Source: Hungatella sp. UBA3048 (lineage in GTDB: Bacteria > Bacillota > Clostridia > Lachnospirales > Lachnospiraceae). From it: a stretch of 61,755 nt of DNA. Each line of letters starts with the position of its first letter. The stretch's first letter is position 1. Below are positions 52,446 to 61,348 of the stretch, in pieces. Under the pieces are notes generated by a model. It was given only the letters and a program-made list of their open reading frames with translations, searched no databases and had not been told where the DNA came from. A program made the position numbers and the translations under genes. The stretch spans positions 259,997-321,751 of the forward strand of contig DFCS01000020.1 of assembly GCA_002367105.1 (NCBI GenBank). The letters are read 5' to 3'.

Positions 52446-53107
52446 ATGTGGATCAACTAAATGTGGATCAATTAAATGCGGATCAGGTAAAGAAGCTTTT
52501 TTTGTGTGTTGCCGGCCGGATTGTGATAAATGAGCCGTATCTGACAGAAATTGATATGAAAATAGGCGATGGAGATCATGGCACAGGAATGGAACTGGGA
52601 TTTAAAGCGGTCCTGGAACAGCTTCCTTCCCTGGAAGCAGAATCCGTGGAATCCGTATTTCAGGAATTGGGGCGGATCCTGCTTGATACCATGGGCGGTG
52701 CCTCAGGCGTTTTGTTTGGTACCATGTTTATCAGCGGTGTTATCCGTCGAAAGCCGTCCTGTTGTTTTGGGCTTTCGGATTTTGCGGAAAGCTTCCGGGT
52801 ATCCCTTAATGCCATTATGCAGAGAGGGAAAGCCAGGGTCGGAGACAAGACTATGGTGGATGCATTGGAGCCAGCCGTTGCTGCATTAGAATACGCCGCT
52901 TTCCAGGGGCTTACCATCCATGAGGGATTCTCCATGGCTGCAGCAGCGGCAAAAAAAGGTGTTGAATATACAAAAGAGATAAAAGCCAGATTTGGAAGGG
53001 CAAAATATTACGGGGACAAGGCGATTGGACTGCAGGATGCGGGTGCTACATCCGTATGGCTGATTTTCCAGGCTATGTCGGATTGGGTATCAAATAACTT
53101 GATATAA
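52442..53107 (+). CDS. DhaL-family ATP/ADP-binding subunit
   Basis: A 221-aa DhaL homologue with all Mg-nucleotide motifs: IDMKIGDGDHGTGM (three Asp), TMGGASGVLFGTMF, VGDKTMVDAL and GDKAIGLQDAGATS. It should supply the phosphoryl group to the neighbouring DhaK-like subunit. No DhaM phosphotransfer subunit is encoded, so direct ATP use is likely. The first 15 residues are a threefold repeat of N-V/A-D-Q-L/V. Confidence 0.87.
   Translation: MNVDQLNVDQLNADQVKKLFLCVAGRIVINEPYLTEIDMKIGDGDHGTGMELGFKAVLEQLPSLEAESVESVFQELGRILLDTMGGASGVLFGTMFISGVIRRKPSCCFGLSDFAESFRVSLNAIMQRGKARVGDKTMVDALEPAVAALEYAAFQGLTIHEGFSMAAAAAKKGVEYTKEIKARFGRAKYYGDKAIGLQDAGATSVWLIFQAMSDWVSNNLI
52445..52489 (+). repeat. 15-base tandem repeat at the 5' end of dhaL
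   Basis: Three consecutive 15-base units of the form AATGTGGATCAACTA, differing at a few positions, encode NVDQL, NVDQL and NADQV. Confidence 0.7.
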
Positions 53108-53133
53108 ATAAAATTTATGGGAGGTTACGCAAC

Positions 53134-54108
53134 ATGAAGAATGCATTAAAGAGATTTTTAGTCGCAGGAGCAGTAGTTTTAAGTCTGGCAGGATGCCAGA
53201 AAGCCGCACAGGAACCGGCAGCGGCAGCAAATGCGGGAAGCGAGGAAGCTTCAAAGCCGAAGGAAACCAATGACAAAAGCATCACAGTGGGTGTCAGCCT
53301 GTTAAACAATGCCCATGTTTTCTATAATAACATAGAGGCAGCTATGAATGAAAAGGCAAAAGAAATGGGATATCAGCTGATCATCCAGGATGCGGCCGGA
53401 GACGGCAACAAACAGCTGAATCAGGTACAGGATTTCATTACACAAAAAGTAGATGCCATCGTCATTTGTCCAACCAACTCCGCCGGAAGTAAATCCATGG
53501 TAGAACTGGCTGATGCAGCCGGTATACCGGTATTTACCATGGATGTTGCGTCGGATGGAGAGGTAATCAGCCATATTTCAACCGATAATTACAGAGGCGG
53601 AGAACTGGCTGCAGAATATGCGGTAGAACATATCCTGAAACAAAAAGCCGGTCAGGCTGCAGTTATTACATATGCAGAGATTGAAGGCTGCGTACAGCGT
53701 GAAAAAGGGTTCACAGAATGGCTTAGTAAAAATGCTCCCGATGTATCGGTTGTGGATGTACAGAACTATTCAGGAGACCAGGGAAAAGCGGCAGAAGTTA
53801 TGCAGAATATGCTGTTAAAGCATGAAAACCTTGATGTGGTATTTTGCGTCGGCGATCCCGCGGCCGTAGGCGCCATGTCCTCCATTGATGCGGTGGGAAG
53901 TAATGTAAAAGTGATTGGTTTTGACGGAAACCCGGAAGGTGTTGAAGCGATTTTAAGCGGCGGAAACTGGATCGCTGATATTGCTCAGGATCCGTCAGCC
54001 ATAGGAATAACAACATTGGAATGCATTAAGAAGCATCTGGCAGGTGAGTCTGTTGAAAAATTAATTCCGATTCCGCCGAGAGTGGTTGACGCAAGCAACT
54101 TAAAATAA
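53134..54108 (+). CDS. Second ribose-type sugar-binding lipoprotein
   Basis: A 324-aa binding protein with lipobox LAGCQK. The mature part has VGVSLLNNAHVFYNNIEAAMNEKAKEMG, VDAIVICPTNSAGSK, and DVVFCVGDPAAVGAMSSID. It belongs to the periplasmic-binding-protein 4 group of RbsB. It follows dhaL by 26 bases in the RpiR-controlled cluster and should define the imported substrate. Confidence 0.9.
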   Translation: MKNALKRFLVAGAVVLSLAGCQKAAQEPAAAANAGSEEASKPKETNDKSITVGVSLLNNAHVFYNNIEAAMNEKAKEMGYQLIIQDAAGDGNKQLNQVQDFITQKVDAIVICPTNSAGSKSMVELADAAGIPVFTMDVASDGEVISHISTDNYRGGELAAEYAVEHILKQKAGQAAVITYAEIEGCVQREKGFTEWLSKNAPDVSVVDVQNYSGDQGKAAEVMQNMLLKHENLDVVFCVGDPAAVGAMSSIDAVGSNVKVIGFDGNPEGVEAILSGGNWIADIAQDPSAIGITTLECIKKHLAGESVEKLIPIPPRVVDASNLK

Positions 54109-54138
54109 TAAAACCTACAACGGAAGGAGTGAGATGCA

Positions 54139-55659
54139 ATGAAAGAACAGGCTTTCGTTGCTTTAGAACACATTAGTAAATCCTTCCCTGGCGTAAAAGC
54201 ACTGAATGACGTTTCCATCAATTTTTCCCCTGGCAGAGTCCACGTTCTGCTGGGGGAAAATGGTGCAGGGAAATCTACAATTATTAAAATTATCTCAGGG
54301 GTATATCAATCGGATGAAGGGAATCTGATTGTCAGAGGAAATAAAGAAAGATTTGAAAACACCAGAGAATCCTTAGGGAAAGGAATCAGTGTGATCCATC
54401 AGGAGCTCAGTGTGATACCGGATCTGACGATCGCTGAGAACATCTTCCTTGGAAGGGAACCAAAAACCCCCTTAGGGCTGATTGATAAGCAGAAGATGAA
54501 TCAGGAAGCCGGTAAGCTGCTGGAATCATTGGGAATGCAAATAAACCCCAGGACATTTATCAGAAAGCTGGCCAATGGGGATAAGCAGATGGTCGAAATT
54601 GCCAGGGCTGTATCACAAAACAGTTCAATGGTCATCATGGATGAGCCTACTTCCTCCTTGTCGGAAAAGGAAGTGGGAGCCTTGTTTAAAGTCATAAAGT
54701 CTTTAAAGAAAGAAAATGTAGCGGTTATTTACATATCCCACCGTTTGAAGGAGATACGCGAAATAGGGGATGATATTACGATTTTAAGAGATGGAAAGGT
54801 TGTTATAACTCTGCCATTATCTCAAATTTCAGAAGAAGAAATGATCAATAAGATGGTCGGAAGAGAAATGAAGCAGTTCTATTTCAGGTCTGAAAATGCA
54901 GTGAAGGATGAAATTGTGTTATCCGCAGAAAACCTGGGACGAGGCGGCACGTTCCACAATGTCACGTTTCAGCTGAGAAGGGGAGAAATCCTGGGTGTTG
55001 CAGGATTGATCGGTGCAGGACGGACAGAAGTGATGAGAACTATTTTCGGAGCGGATGCCCCGGACTCTGGTTCTATGTTTATCTATGGCAGACCATATCG
55101 GCCGAGATCAGTAAAGGATGGGGTTGCATACGGGATTGGCCTTGTTCCGGAGGACAGAAGGGGCCAGGGGCTGCTTCTTGAAAAGAATGTAGCCATCAAT
55201 ACGACGTTATCCAGCTTGTTTCAACGGTCTAAAAAGGGATTGATAAACTTCGCCTGGGAAAAGGCGGCGTCAGAGGAATATGTGAAAAAGATGGGGACGA
55301 AAACTCCCGGGATCAAGACCAGGATTAAAAATCTCTCAGGAGGTAATCAGCAGAAGGTGGTCATTGCAAGGTGGCTTCTTGCAGGCTCCCGTATTTTGAT
55401 CATGGATGAACCTACCAGAGGGATTGATGTCAATGCAAAAGCTGAAATCTACAACTTGATGAAGGAGTTTGTAGAGGCCGGAGGCAGCATTATCATGGTT
55501 TCCTCTGATCTGCCTGAAATTCTTGGAGTCGCAGACCGGATTATGATCATGAGGGAAGGAACTGTTTCTGGTTTTATAGATACCAGAGAGGCTTCGGAAG
55601 AAAAAATCATGGGATTGGCAAGTATCAGCACAGAAAGTTCCGGGAGGGTAAAAGAATGA
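54139..55659 (+). CDS. Second ribose-type ABC importer ATPase
   Basis: A 506-aa protein with tandem ATPase domains. The N-terminal domain has GENGAGKST and VIMDEPTSSL. The C-terminal domain has GLIGAGRTEVMRTIFGA and LSGGNQQKVVIARWLLAG with LIMDEPTRGID. It is similar in design to the first RbsA but clearly diverged. It ends in a 4-base overlap with the permease gene. Confidence 0.92.
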   Translation: MKEQAFVALEHISKSFPGVKALNDVSINFSPGRVHVLLGENGAGKSTIIKIISGVYQSDEGNLIVRGNKERFENTRESLGKGISVIHQELSVIPDLTIAENIFLGREPKTPLGLIDKQKMNQEAGKLLESLGMQINPRTFIRKLANGDKQMVEIARAVSQNSSMVIMDEPTSSLSEKEVGALFKVIKSLKKENVAVIYISHRLKEIREIGDDITILRDGKVVITLPLSQISEEEMINKMVGREMKQFYFRSENAVKDEIVLSAENLGRGGTFHNVTFQLRRGEILGVAGLIGAGRTEVMRTIFGADAPDSGSMFIYGRPYRPRSVKDGVAYGIGLVPEDRRGQGLLLEKNVAINTTLSSLFQRSKKGLINFAWEKAASEEYVKKMGTKTPGIKTRIKNLSGGNQQKVVIARWLLAGSRILIMDEPTRGIDVNAKAEIYNLMKEFVEAGGSIIMVSSDLPEILGVADRIMIMREGTVSGFIDTREASEEKIMGLASISTESSGRVKE

Positions 55660-56621
55660 ATAAACAAAAACCAAATAAATATCTGACATTTGCAAAAGAC
55701 AATACCATGCTGATTTTCCTGATCCTTTTGTTTGCACTTTGCCTGATGTTTGTTCCCAGGTTTGCAACCATCGGTAACTTTAAGAATGTATTGATTCAAA
55801 TTGCAATTAATGCATTGATTGCAACCGGCATGACGTTTGTGATTCTTTCTGATGGAATTGATTTATCCGTTGGTTCTGTTGCGGCACTTGCCGGTATTGC
55901 AGCAGCAGCCTGCATCAAGCTATTTCCGGATGCCGGCATAGGGCTGAGCTTGTGTGTGATTGTGGCAGCATCTGTTGTGGTCGGAGGAATTTGCGGCAGC
56001 ATCAATGGATTATTTGTATCTGTTTTAAACGTTCCGCCCTTTATCGCCACACTGGCGATGATGAATGCCGCAAGAGGTCTGGGATATGTTTTTACAGATG
56101 CAAAACCGATATTCGGACTTCCGGCTTCTTTTGGCTGGGTAGGACTTCGCTCGGTTGGTCCGGTGCCTGTATCTGTCATACTCATGTTTTTGGTGATCGG
56201 TACTGCCATATTTATTCTTGGAAGAACCTGTTACGGCAGATACATTTATGCGGTAGGAAGCAATACGGAGGTTGCAAAGCTCAGCGGAATCCAGGTCAGG
56301 AAGATCAAAATGTCTGTTTATATTATCTGCGGTATCTTAGCGGCCCTTGCAGGTGCTGTATTGGCTTCTAAACTGCAGAACGGTCAGGCAACTGCAGCAG
56401 CAGGATATGAGCTGAATGCCATTGCTGCTGTGGCTATGGGAGGCACCAGCATGTCCGGAGGACGGGGCGGTATGGTGCAGACGATCTTTGGACTCTTTGT
56501 CATCGGAATCATAAATAATGCATTGAGTCTGTTAGGCATATCCTCTTACTGGCAGACCATTGCCATGGGAGTTATTATTCTCATTGCAGTGGTGATTGAC
56601 CGGTTACAGAGTAATGAGTGA
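55656..56621 (+). CDS. Second ribose-type ABC importer permease
   Basis: A 321-aa BPD_transp_2 permease. It contains GMTFVILSDGIDLSVGSVAALAG and IAAVAMGGTSMSGGRGG. It completes the importer encoded with the DhaKL-type kinase. No clear terminator follows. Confidence 0.92.
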   Translation: MNKQKPNKYLTFAKDNTMLIFLILLFALCLMFVPRFATIGNFKNVLIQIAINALIATGMTFVILSDGIDLSVGSVAALAGIAAAACIKLFPDAGIGLSLCVIVAASVVVGGICGSINGLFVSVLNVPPFIATLAMMNAARGLGYVFTDAKPIFGLPASFGWVGLRSVGPVPVSVILMFLVIGTAIFILGRTCYGRYIYAVGSNTEVAKLSGIQVRKIKMSVYIICGILAALAGAVLASKLQNGQATAAAGYELNAIAAVAMGGTSMSGGRGGMVQTIFGLFVIGIINNALSLLGISSYWQTIAMGVIILIAVVIDRLQSNE

Positions 56622-56769
56622 TGCTGGTAATGATATAGTTTCCCGCAAAGATTACTTCTTTTAACCAGAAGCAAAGCATGATATAATGAAGCCGGAAGAG
56701 GAAGAATACTTCATGAAAGCAAGGAGTCCTTTATTGATAACTAAATGAGCGTACCACGGAGGGCTCACA

Positions 56770-57046
56770 GCTTGACCAGTACATCGGAGTCGCCACTCCC
56801 AGAACGGCTTCTGACGGCTATGATATCCTTCATGTGGCAGCATCTACTTGGGCGGTATTTAAATCGGTTGGCCCGTTTCCGGAGGCGATACAGGACACGT
56901 GGGCTAAGATTTTATGGGGAATGGTTCCCTGCATCGGGATATGAATTGACCGGGAGACCGGAGTTATTGTGGAATGAAACCCCTGATACGAGCAGGCCGG
57001 ATTATAAAAGTGAGATATGGATCCCTGTCCGCAAAATTGACGGTTA
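56770..57046 (+). pseudogene. Frameshifted GyrI-like/AraC effector-binding domain
   Basis: In one frame the sequence reads YIGVATPRTASDGYDILHVA, STWAVFKSVGPFPEAIQDTW and AKILWGMVP, then runs into a stop. In the next frame it continues SGYELTGRPELLWNETPDTS and KSEIWIPVRKIDG-stop. Joined, this is the C-terminal effector-binding domain of AraC-family or GyrI-like proteins (typical FPEAIQ.TW.+I...W LP SGYE ... EIWIPV). The DNA-binding half is absent. One frameshift near 56930 breaks it. The remainder of 56622-57272 contains a terminator and no intact gene. Confidence 0.72.
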
Positions 57047-57158
57047 ACTTCACGAAGGCGTAACATGCGCTGTTTGGTGGCATAATGGAATAAATTCAAG
57101 CTCAAAGGTGAAATAATAATAATGGATTAAATAGTAAGAGCGCAAAGCATATAAAACG

Positions 57159-57190
57159 GGGCTTCTGAATTTTCAGAGCCTTGTTTTTCA
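57159..57190 (+). terminator. Terminator before the sigma factor gene
   Basis: GGCTTCTGA / TCAGAGCC with one bulge, followed by TTGTTTTTC. Confidence 0.65.
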
Positions 57191-57195
57191 TTTTC

Positions 57196-57222
57196 TGCAA
57201 CTTTTTTGCATCTGAAATCATC
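57196..57222 (+). promoter_or_regulatory. Possible ECF-type promoter of the sigma operon
   Basis: TGCAAC, 17 bases, CATC. It resembles SigV/ECF promoters (TGAAAC .. CGTC) and would give autoregulation. It is weak evidence from one site. Confidence 0.3.
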
Positions 57223-57272
57223 TATATAACAGAACGGCAAAAATGTCTGGTAAAGGACAGAAAGGGTAACTA

Positions 57273-57764
57273 ATGAGACAAGAGATTTATGATAAGATGA
57301 CAGGCTACATCATTGAAAACCAGAAAAAGTTTTACCGGCTGGCATTCAGCTACGCCCAAAATCAGGAGGATGCACTGGATATTGTTCAGAATGCTGTGTT
57401 AAAAGCGCTGGATCATTATGAATCCTTAAAAAATACAGATGCCATTAAAACATGGTTTTACAGGATTCTTGTAAACGAGAGCATTTATTTCCTCAAGAAA
57501 AATAAAAAAGAGATCGCCTCTGGAGAAGACCTGGGTCTTGAGATCCCCTATTATGAACAGGGCTTTGAACCATCGGATGACCTTTATCACGAGATCAACC
57601 GGTTGGATATAGAAGTACAAAACATCATTAAGCTTCGTTTTTTTGAAGAAATGTCGCTGAAAGAGATTGCAGAGATCACCGGTAACAATTTAAACACGGT
57701 AAAGGCAAGACTGTACCGTGGCTTAAAATTGTTAAAGCAGAATATTCAGGAGGTAAACTTATGA
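57273..57764 (+). CDS. ECF RNA polymerase sigma factor
   Basis: A 163-aa sigma-70 family ECF factor. Region 2 includes FYRLAFSYAQNQEDALDIVQNAVLKAL with the core-binding helix, and region 4 is LRFFEEMSLKEIAEITGNNLNTVKARLYRGLKLLK. The last four bases overlap the anti-sigma gene. The pairing with an RsiV-like protein suggests the SigV group, which responds to lysozyme in related bacteria. Confidence 0.9.
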   Translation: MRQEIYDKMTGYIIENQKKFYRLAFSYAQNQEDALDIVQNAVLKALDHYESLKNTDAIKTWFYRILVNESIYFLKKNKKEIASGEDLGLEIPYYEQGFEPSDDLYHEINRLDIEVQNIIKLRFFEEMSLKEIAEITGNNLNTVKARLYRGLKLLKQNIQEVNL

Positions 57765-58648
57765 ACCAGTTGGATGATGCAAAAAAAAGATATGATGAAA
57801 CTCCCATTCCCGAGGAATTAAGCGGACGCATACAGGGTGCCATTGAGCAGTTTGAAGGAAGAAAAGCTATAAGTACCAGAATTCATAATGGGAATGGAAA
57901 AAGACGGTATTATAAATGGGGATTGGGAACAGCGGCAGCTTTCCTTATTACATTTACTGCGGCGCTGAATATAAACACAGCTTTTGCAGAGGAGGTACAC
58001 CAGATTCCAGTTGTAGGTGCCATCGCCCGTGTCCTGACCGTAAGCTCCTATAAAAAGACAGTTGGGGATGAGAAAATTTCGGTTGAAGTGCCGGGAGTGG
58101 AATTTATTCAAAATGACACCCATGGACTTTCCAAGCAGATAAATGAAGAAATCCAGGAAATCTGCAGCAAATATGCAGATGAATCATTGGAGCGTGCACG
58201 GGATTACAAACAGGCATTTTTGGATACAGGAGGAACAGAGGCTGAATGGGCGGAGCATAAGATCGAGATCAAGGTGTGGTATGAGATCAAGGCCCAAAGC
58301 GATGACTATCTTTCTTTTGTGGTAAGGGGAACAGAGAGCTGGACCTCTGCCTACAGTCAGGAAAAGTACTATAACATAGATCTAAAATCTGGAAAGCTAT
58401 TGTCACTAGGAGATGTTCTTGGAGCGGATTACATCAAGAAAGCAAACGAAAGCATTAATAGTCAGATGGAGGAAAAATCAAAGGAAATTGGTATACCATT
58501 TTTTACTCCTGAGGAGGGCGGTTTCGAAAGCATTACTGATGAGACAAAATTTTATATGAAGGATAATGGAAATCTGGTTATAGTTTTTGACAAATATGAG
58601 ATAGCACCTGGAGCTGCCGGGTCAGTCGAATTTGAAATAGTAAGGTAA
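57761..58648 (+). CDS. RsiV-like anti-sigma factor with DUF3298 ectodomain
   Basis: A 295-aa membrane protein. The N-terminal cytoplasmic part (RYDETPIPEELSGRIQGAIEQ) is the anti-sigma segment. One membrane helix lies at about residues 50-70 (WGLGTAAAFLITFTAALNI). The outer part has the DUF4163/DUF3298 pattern, ending YYNIDLKSGKLLSLGDVLGADY and ..IVFDKYEIAPGAAGSVEFEI. In Bacillus RsiV this ectodomain binds lysozyme and triggers proteolysis that frees SigV. Ligand here is inferred from that family. Confidence 0.8.
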   Translation: MNQLDDAKKRYDETPIPEELSGRIQGAIEQFEGRKAISTRIHNGNGKRRYYKWGLGTAAAFLITFTAALNINTAFAEEVHQIPVVGAIARVLTVSSYKKTVGDEKISVEVPGVEFIQNDTHGLSKQINEEIQEICSKYADESLERARDYKQAFLDTGGTEAEWAEHKIEIKVWYEIKAQSDDYLSFVVRGTESWTSAYSQEKYYNIDLKSGKLLSLGDVLGADYIKKANESINSQMEEKSKEIGIPFFTPEEGGFESITDETKFYMKDNGNLVIVFDKYEIAPGAAGSVEFEIVR

Positions 58649-58777
58649 AGAAGGCAGGCCGATATCATCTCCACCTTGCATTTTTTATTCCCATTCGTTA
58701 CAATAGAACTCTCCACTAAAACACCAGACTTTTAAATGATGCTATAATGGTGGAATAGAATGGTGGTGATAGATGAA

Positions 58778-59545
58778 ATGAAAACTTATAAGACATCTGA
58801 AATTGCACGTAGTATAGGAATCCATTCCAATACAGTACGGCTTTATGAAGAACTTGAGCTTATACCAAAACCAGAGCGGAAGGAAAACGGTTATCGCATT
58901 TTTACAGATTTTCATATGGAACAGATTAAATTCGTAAGAATTGCGCTAAAGGTCGAGGTTTTGCAAAATGGATTGAGAAAACAGGCAATTACGATTATTA
59001 AGACCTCAGCTTCCGGAAATTTTGACAAGGCGATTGCTTTATCGGAACATTATTTACAGCAGATAAAAAATGAGCAGAGTAATGCGGAAGAAGCTATAGA
59101 GATTACCCAAAAGCTGCTATCAGGCAGCAGCCAGGGACAAGAATCCGGAACTATGGTTTTTACCAGAAAAGAAGCGGCCGATCATTTACAGATTACAATG
59201 GATGCTTTACGAAATTGGGAAATGAACGGTCTCCTCACGATAAAACGAAAACAAAACGGCTACCGGATTTATACGGATGAAGATATTCGGCGGCTCAAAA
59301 TCATACGTTCCCTGCGCTGTGCAAATTACTCCCTTTCTGCAATTTTACGAATGCTGAATACATTATCCAAAAATCCCAAAGCAGATATCCGGCAGGTGAT
59401 TGATACACCAAACGAAAACGACGATATTATATCCGTATGTGATAAGCTTCTCACTTCTTTGCATTATGCGGAGGAAAACGCGAAAGTTATGCTGGCGCAC
59501 CTTGGGAAGATGAAAAAACAATTTGAATCAAACCCTACACTTTAA
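58778..59545 (+). CDS. Regulator with two MerR DNA-binding domains
   Basis: A 255-aa protein with two MerR-type winged helices: residues 3-55 (YKTSEIARSIGIHSNTVRLYEELELIPKPERKENGYRIF) and about 128-185 (TRKEAADHLQITMDALRNWEMNGLLTIKRKQNGYRIYTDEDIRRLK). Single MerR proteins act as dimers on spaced promoters; a fused tandem may bind as a monomer or to two sites. It lies before an ABC exporter, a common drug-sensing layout. The ATG at 58778 follows GGTGGTGA. A TATAAT at 58743-58748 may be its -10. Confidence 0.85.
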   Translation: MKTYKTSEIARSIGIHSNTVRLYEELELIPKPERKENGYRIFTDFHMEQIKFVRIALKVEVLQNGLRKQAITIIKTSASGNFDKAIALSEHYLQQIKNEQSNAEEAIEITQKLLSGSSQGQESGTMVFTRKEAADHLQITMDALRNWEMNGLLTIKRKQNGYRIYTDEDIRRLKIIRSLRCANYSLSAILRMLNTLSKNPKADIRQVIDTPNENDDIISVCDKLLTSLHYAEENAKVMLAHLGKMKKQFESNPTL

Positions 59546-59576
59546 CACCAGACTTTGCTCTGGTGTTATTCTTTTT
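59544..59576 (+). terminator. Terminator/attenuator between the MerR gene and the ABC exporter
   Basis: AACACCAGA / TCTGGTGTT with loop CTTTGC, then ATTCTTTTTG. It overlaps the MerR stop codon. Confidence 0.75.
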
Positions 59577-59606
59577 GTGAAAAGAAAAAAGGAGGGATTT
59601 TATCGC

Positions 59607-60338
59607 ATGGAAACAACCATTGAAGTAAAAGGGCTGTGCAAGTCTTACGCCCAAGTGAAAGCCATAGAGAACATTAATATCTCAATTTGCCGCGGGGAAG
59701 TGTTTGGCTTGCTGGGAGCAAACGGTGCTGGTAAAAGTACGGCAATCGAATGTATCCTGGGAACGAAAAGGCAGGATAGCGGAACGGTATCCATTTTGGG
59801 AATGAATCCGCAAAAAGACCGGAAAAAACTTTTTGAGAGGGTCGGAGTTCAATTTCAGGAGGCCAATTATCAGGACAAAATTAAGGTAGATGAGCTTTGT
59901 GAAGTTACTGCTTCGCTATACAAAAGCACCCTGAATTATGTTGTTCTTCTGGAACAGTTCGGACTTTTGGAAAAGTCAAAAAGCCTGGTCAGTGAACTTT
60001 CTGGAGGCCAGAAGCAACGGCTTTTTATCGTGCTTGCGCTGATCCCGGATCCCGAAGTCGTATTTTTAGACGAACTGACAACTGGATTGGATGCCAGGGC
60101 ACGGCGGGAAGTGTGGAGGAGTCTTTCCCAGTTAAAAGAAAGAGGAATCACCATTTTACTGACCTCCCATTTTATGGATGAGGTGGAAGCCCTTTGCGAC
60201 AGGATCATGATTTTAAAGAACGGGAAGAGTATATTTTGCGGTTCCATAAAAGAATCGGTTGCAGAAAGTCCTTATGAAAAGCTGGAGGATGCATATCTTT
60301 GGTATACTGATGGGGAGGGTGAATATGAAGACATTTAA
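59607..60338 (+). CDS. ABC exporter ATPase
   Basis: A 243-aa single-domain ATPase of the drug-exporter (CcmA-like) group. Walker A is GANGAGKST, the signature is ELSGGQKQR, and Walker B is VVFLDELTTGLD, where the usual DEP is DEL. AAAAGGAGGG supports the ATG at 59607. It overlaps its permease gene by 14 bases. Drug or peptide export is inferred. Confidence 0.9.
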   Translation: METTIEVKGLCKSYAQVKAIENINISICRGEVFGLLGANGAGKSTAIECILGTKRQDSGTVSILGMNPQKDRKKLFERVGVQFQEANYQDKIKVDELCEVTASLYKSTLNYVVLLEQFGLLEKSKSLVSELSGGQKQRLFIVLALIPDPEVVFLDELTTGLDARARREVWRSLSQLKERGITILLTSHFMDEVEALCDRIMILKNGKSIFCGSIKESVAESPYEKLEDAYLWYTDGEGEYEDI

Positions 60339-61068
60339 AACGTTACTAAAAACAGAGGGAAAATTGTCCCTTCGCGGGCTGGACATGTTCATCTTTGCTA
60401 TTTGCATGCCTATTGTTGTGGTTGTAATCTTAGGAGCAGTATTTGGAGACAAACCCGCTTTTGATGGCGCAGATTATACGTTCCTGGAACAATCCTTTGG
60501 TGCGGTATCTACCATCGCCATTTGTGCCGGAGGCGTAATGGGGCTTCCCCTGGTTGTGTCCGATTATCGAAGCCGAAAGATTTTAAAGCGGCTTAAGGTA
60601 ACGCCCGCTGACCCTGCAATTATCTTGGCTGTGCAGGTTGCCATTTATGCGTTTTATTCCGTTGCATCCCTTATCCTTGTTTATGCAACAGGGGCGTTAT
60701 TGTTCGGATTTCAATTAAAAGGCTCATGGCTTCCGTTCCTTGGGGCGTACTTGCTGGTTATGATGTCCATGTTCAGCATTGGGCTCCTGGTGGGCGGGAT
60801 AGCACCGAACACGAAAATAGCTGGTGCCGCCGCTAGCCTGCTGTACTTTCCAATGCTTATTTTTTCAGGCGCCACTCTGCCTTATGAGGTAATGCCTGCT
60901 GCGTTTCAAAAAGTAGCAGATCTCCTCCCATTGACACAGGGAATTAAACTTCTTAAGGCTGCTTCGCTGGGACTGCCAATGAACAGTGTTTTCATTCCGG
61001 TTATGGTGATGATCGTCATTGCTGTGATATGTATCAGTATTTCCCTCCGATTTTTCAAGTGGGAATGA
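60325..61068 (+). CDS. ABC-2 type exporter permease
   Basis: A 247-aa membrane protein with six helices of the ABC-2 family. It starts MKTFKTLLKTEGKLSLRGLD and contains CMPIVVVVILGAVFG, and the typical FPMLIFSGATLPYEVMPAAFQKVADLLPLTQGI block before the last helix. It partners the ATPase encoded upstream. A 66-base piece of a close homologue survives at 41698-41763. Confidence 0.9.
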   Translation: MKTFKTLLKTEGKLSLRGLDMFIFAICMPIVVVVILGAVFGDKPAFDGADYTFLEQSFGAVSTIAICAGGVMGLPLVVSDYRSRKILKRLKVTPADPAIILAVQVAIYAFYSVASLILVYATGALLFGFQLKGSWLPFLGAYLLVMMSMFSIGLLVGGIAPNTKIAGAAASLLYFPMLIFSGATLPYEVMPAAFQKVADLLPLTQGIKLLKAASLGLPMNSVFIPVMVMIVIAVICISISLRFFKWE

Positions 61069-61097
61069 AAGTTAATAACACATATTTTCAAAACATA

Positions 61098-61128
61098 AAA
61101 TCCGGGAGGCCACTCTCGGATTTAGTTG
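61098..61128 (+). terminator. Possible terminator after the ABC exporter
   Basis: AAATCCG / CGGATTT with a 12-base loop GGAGGCCACTCT, followed by AGTTGTTAT. The T-run is broken, so confidence is moderate. Confidence 0.5.
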
Positions 61129-61348
61129 TTATAGGTTGCCAGTGTTAAAGATAACGCTATTCTAATGCTATATAGCTTGTAGCTTTGCCAGCAAATCAGA
61201 AAATGTGATTTAAAGTGATTATACTTGGTACGTAAGGAGATTGCATAGCTTGTTTTTCAAATTAAGAGGGATAACTATTGAGTGGTAATATGATTAAAAA
61301 ACAATTTTCTTACAGTAGAGTATGAGAAAATTCATAACGATATAAAAA

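Noticed and set aside
56745..57047. Open frame of about 100 codons starting MSVPRRAHSL
   Set aside because: In its first half it is out of frame with the recognisable effector domain; only its end coincides with the true domain after the frameshift.
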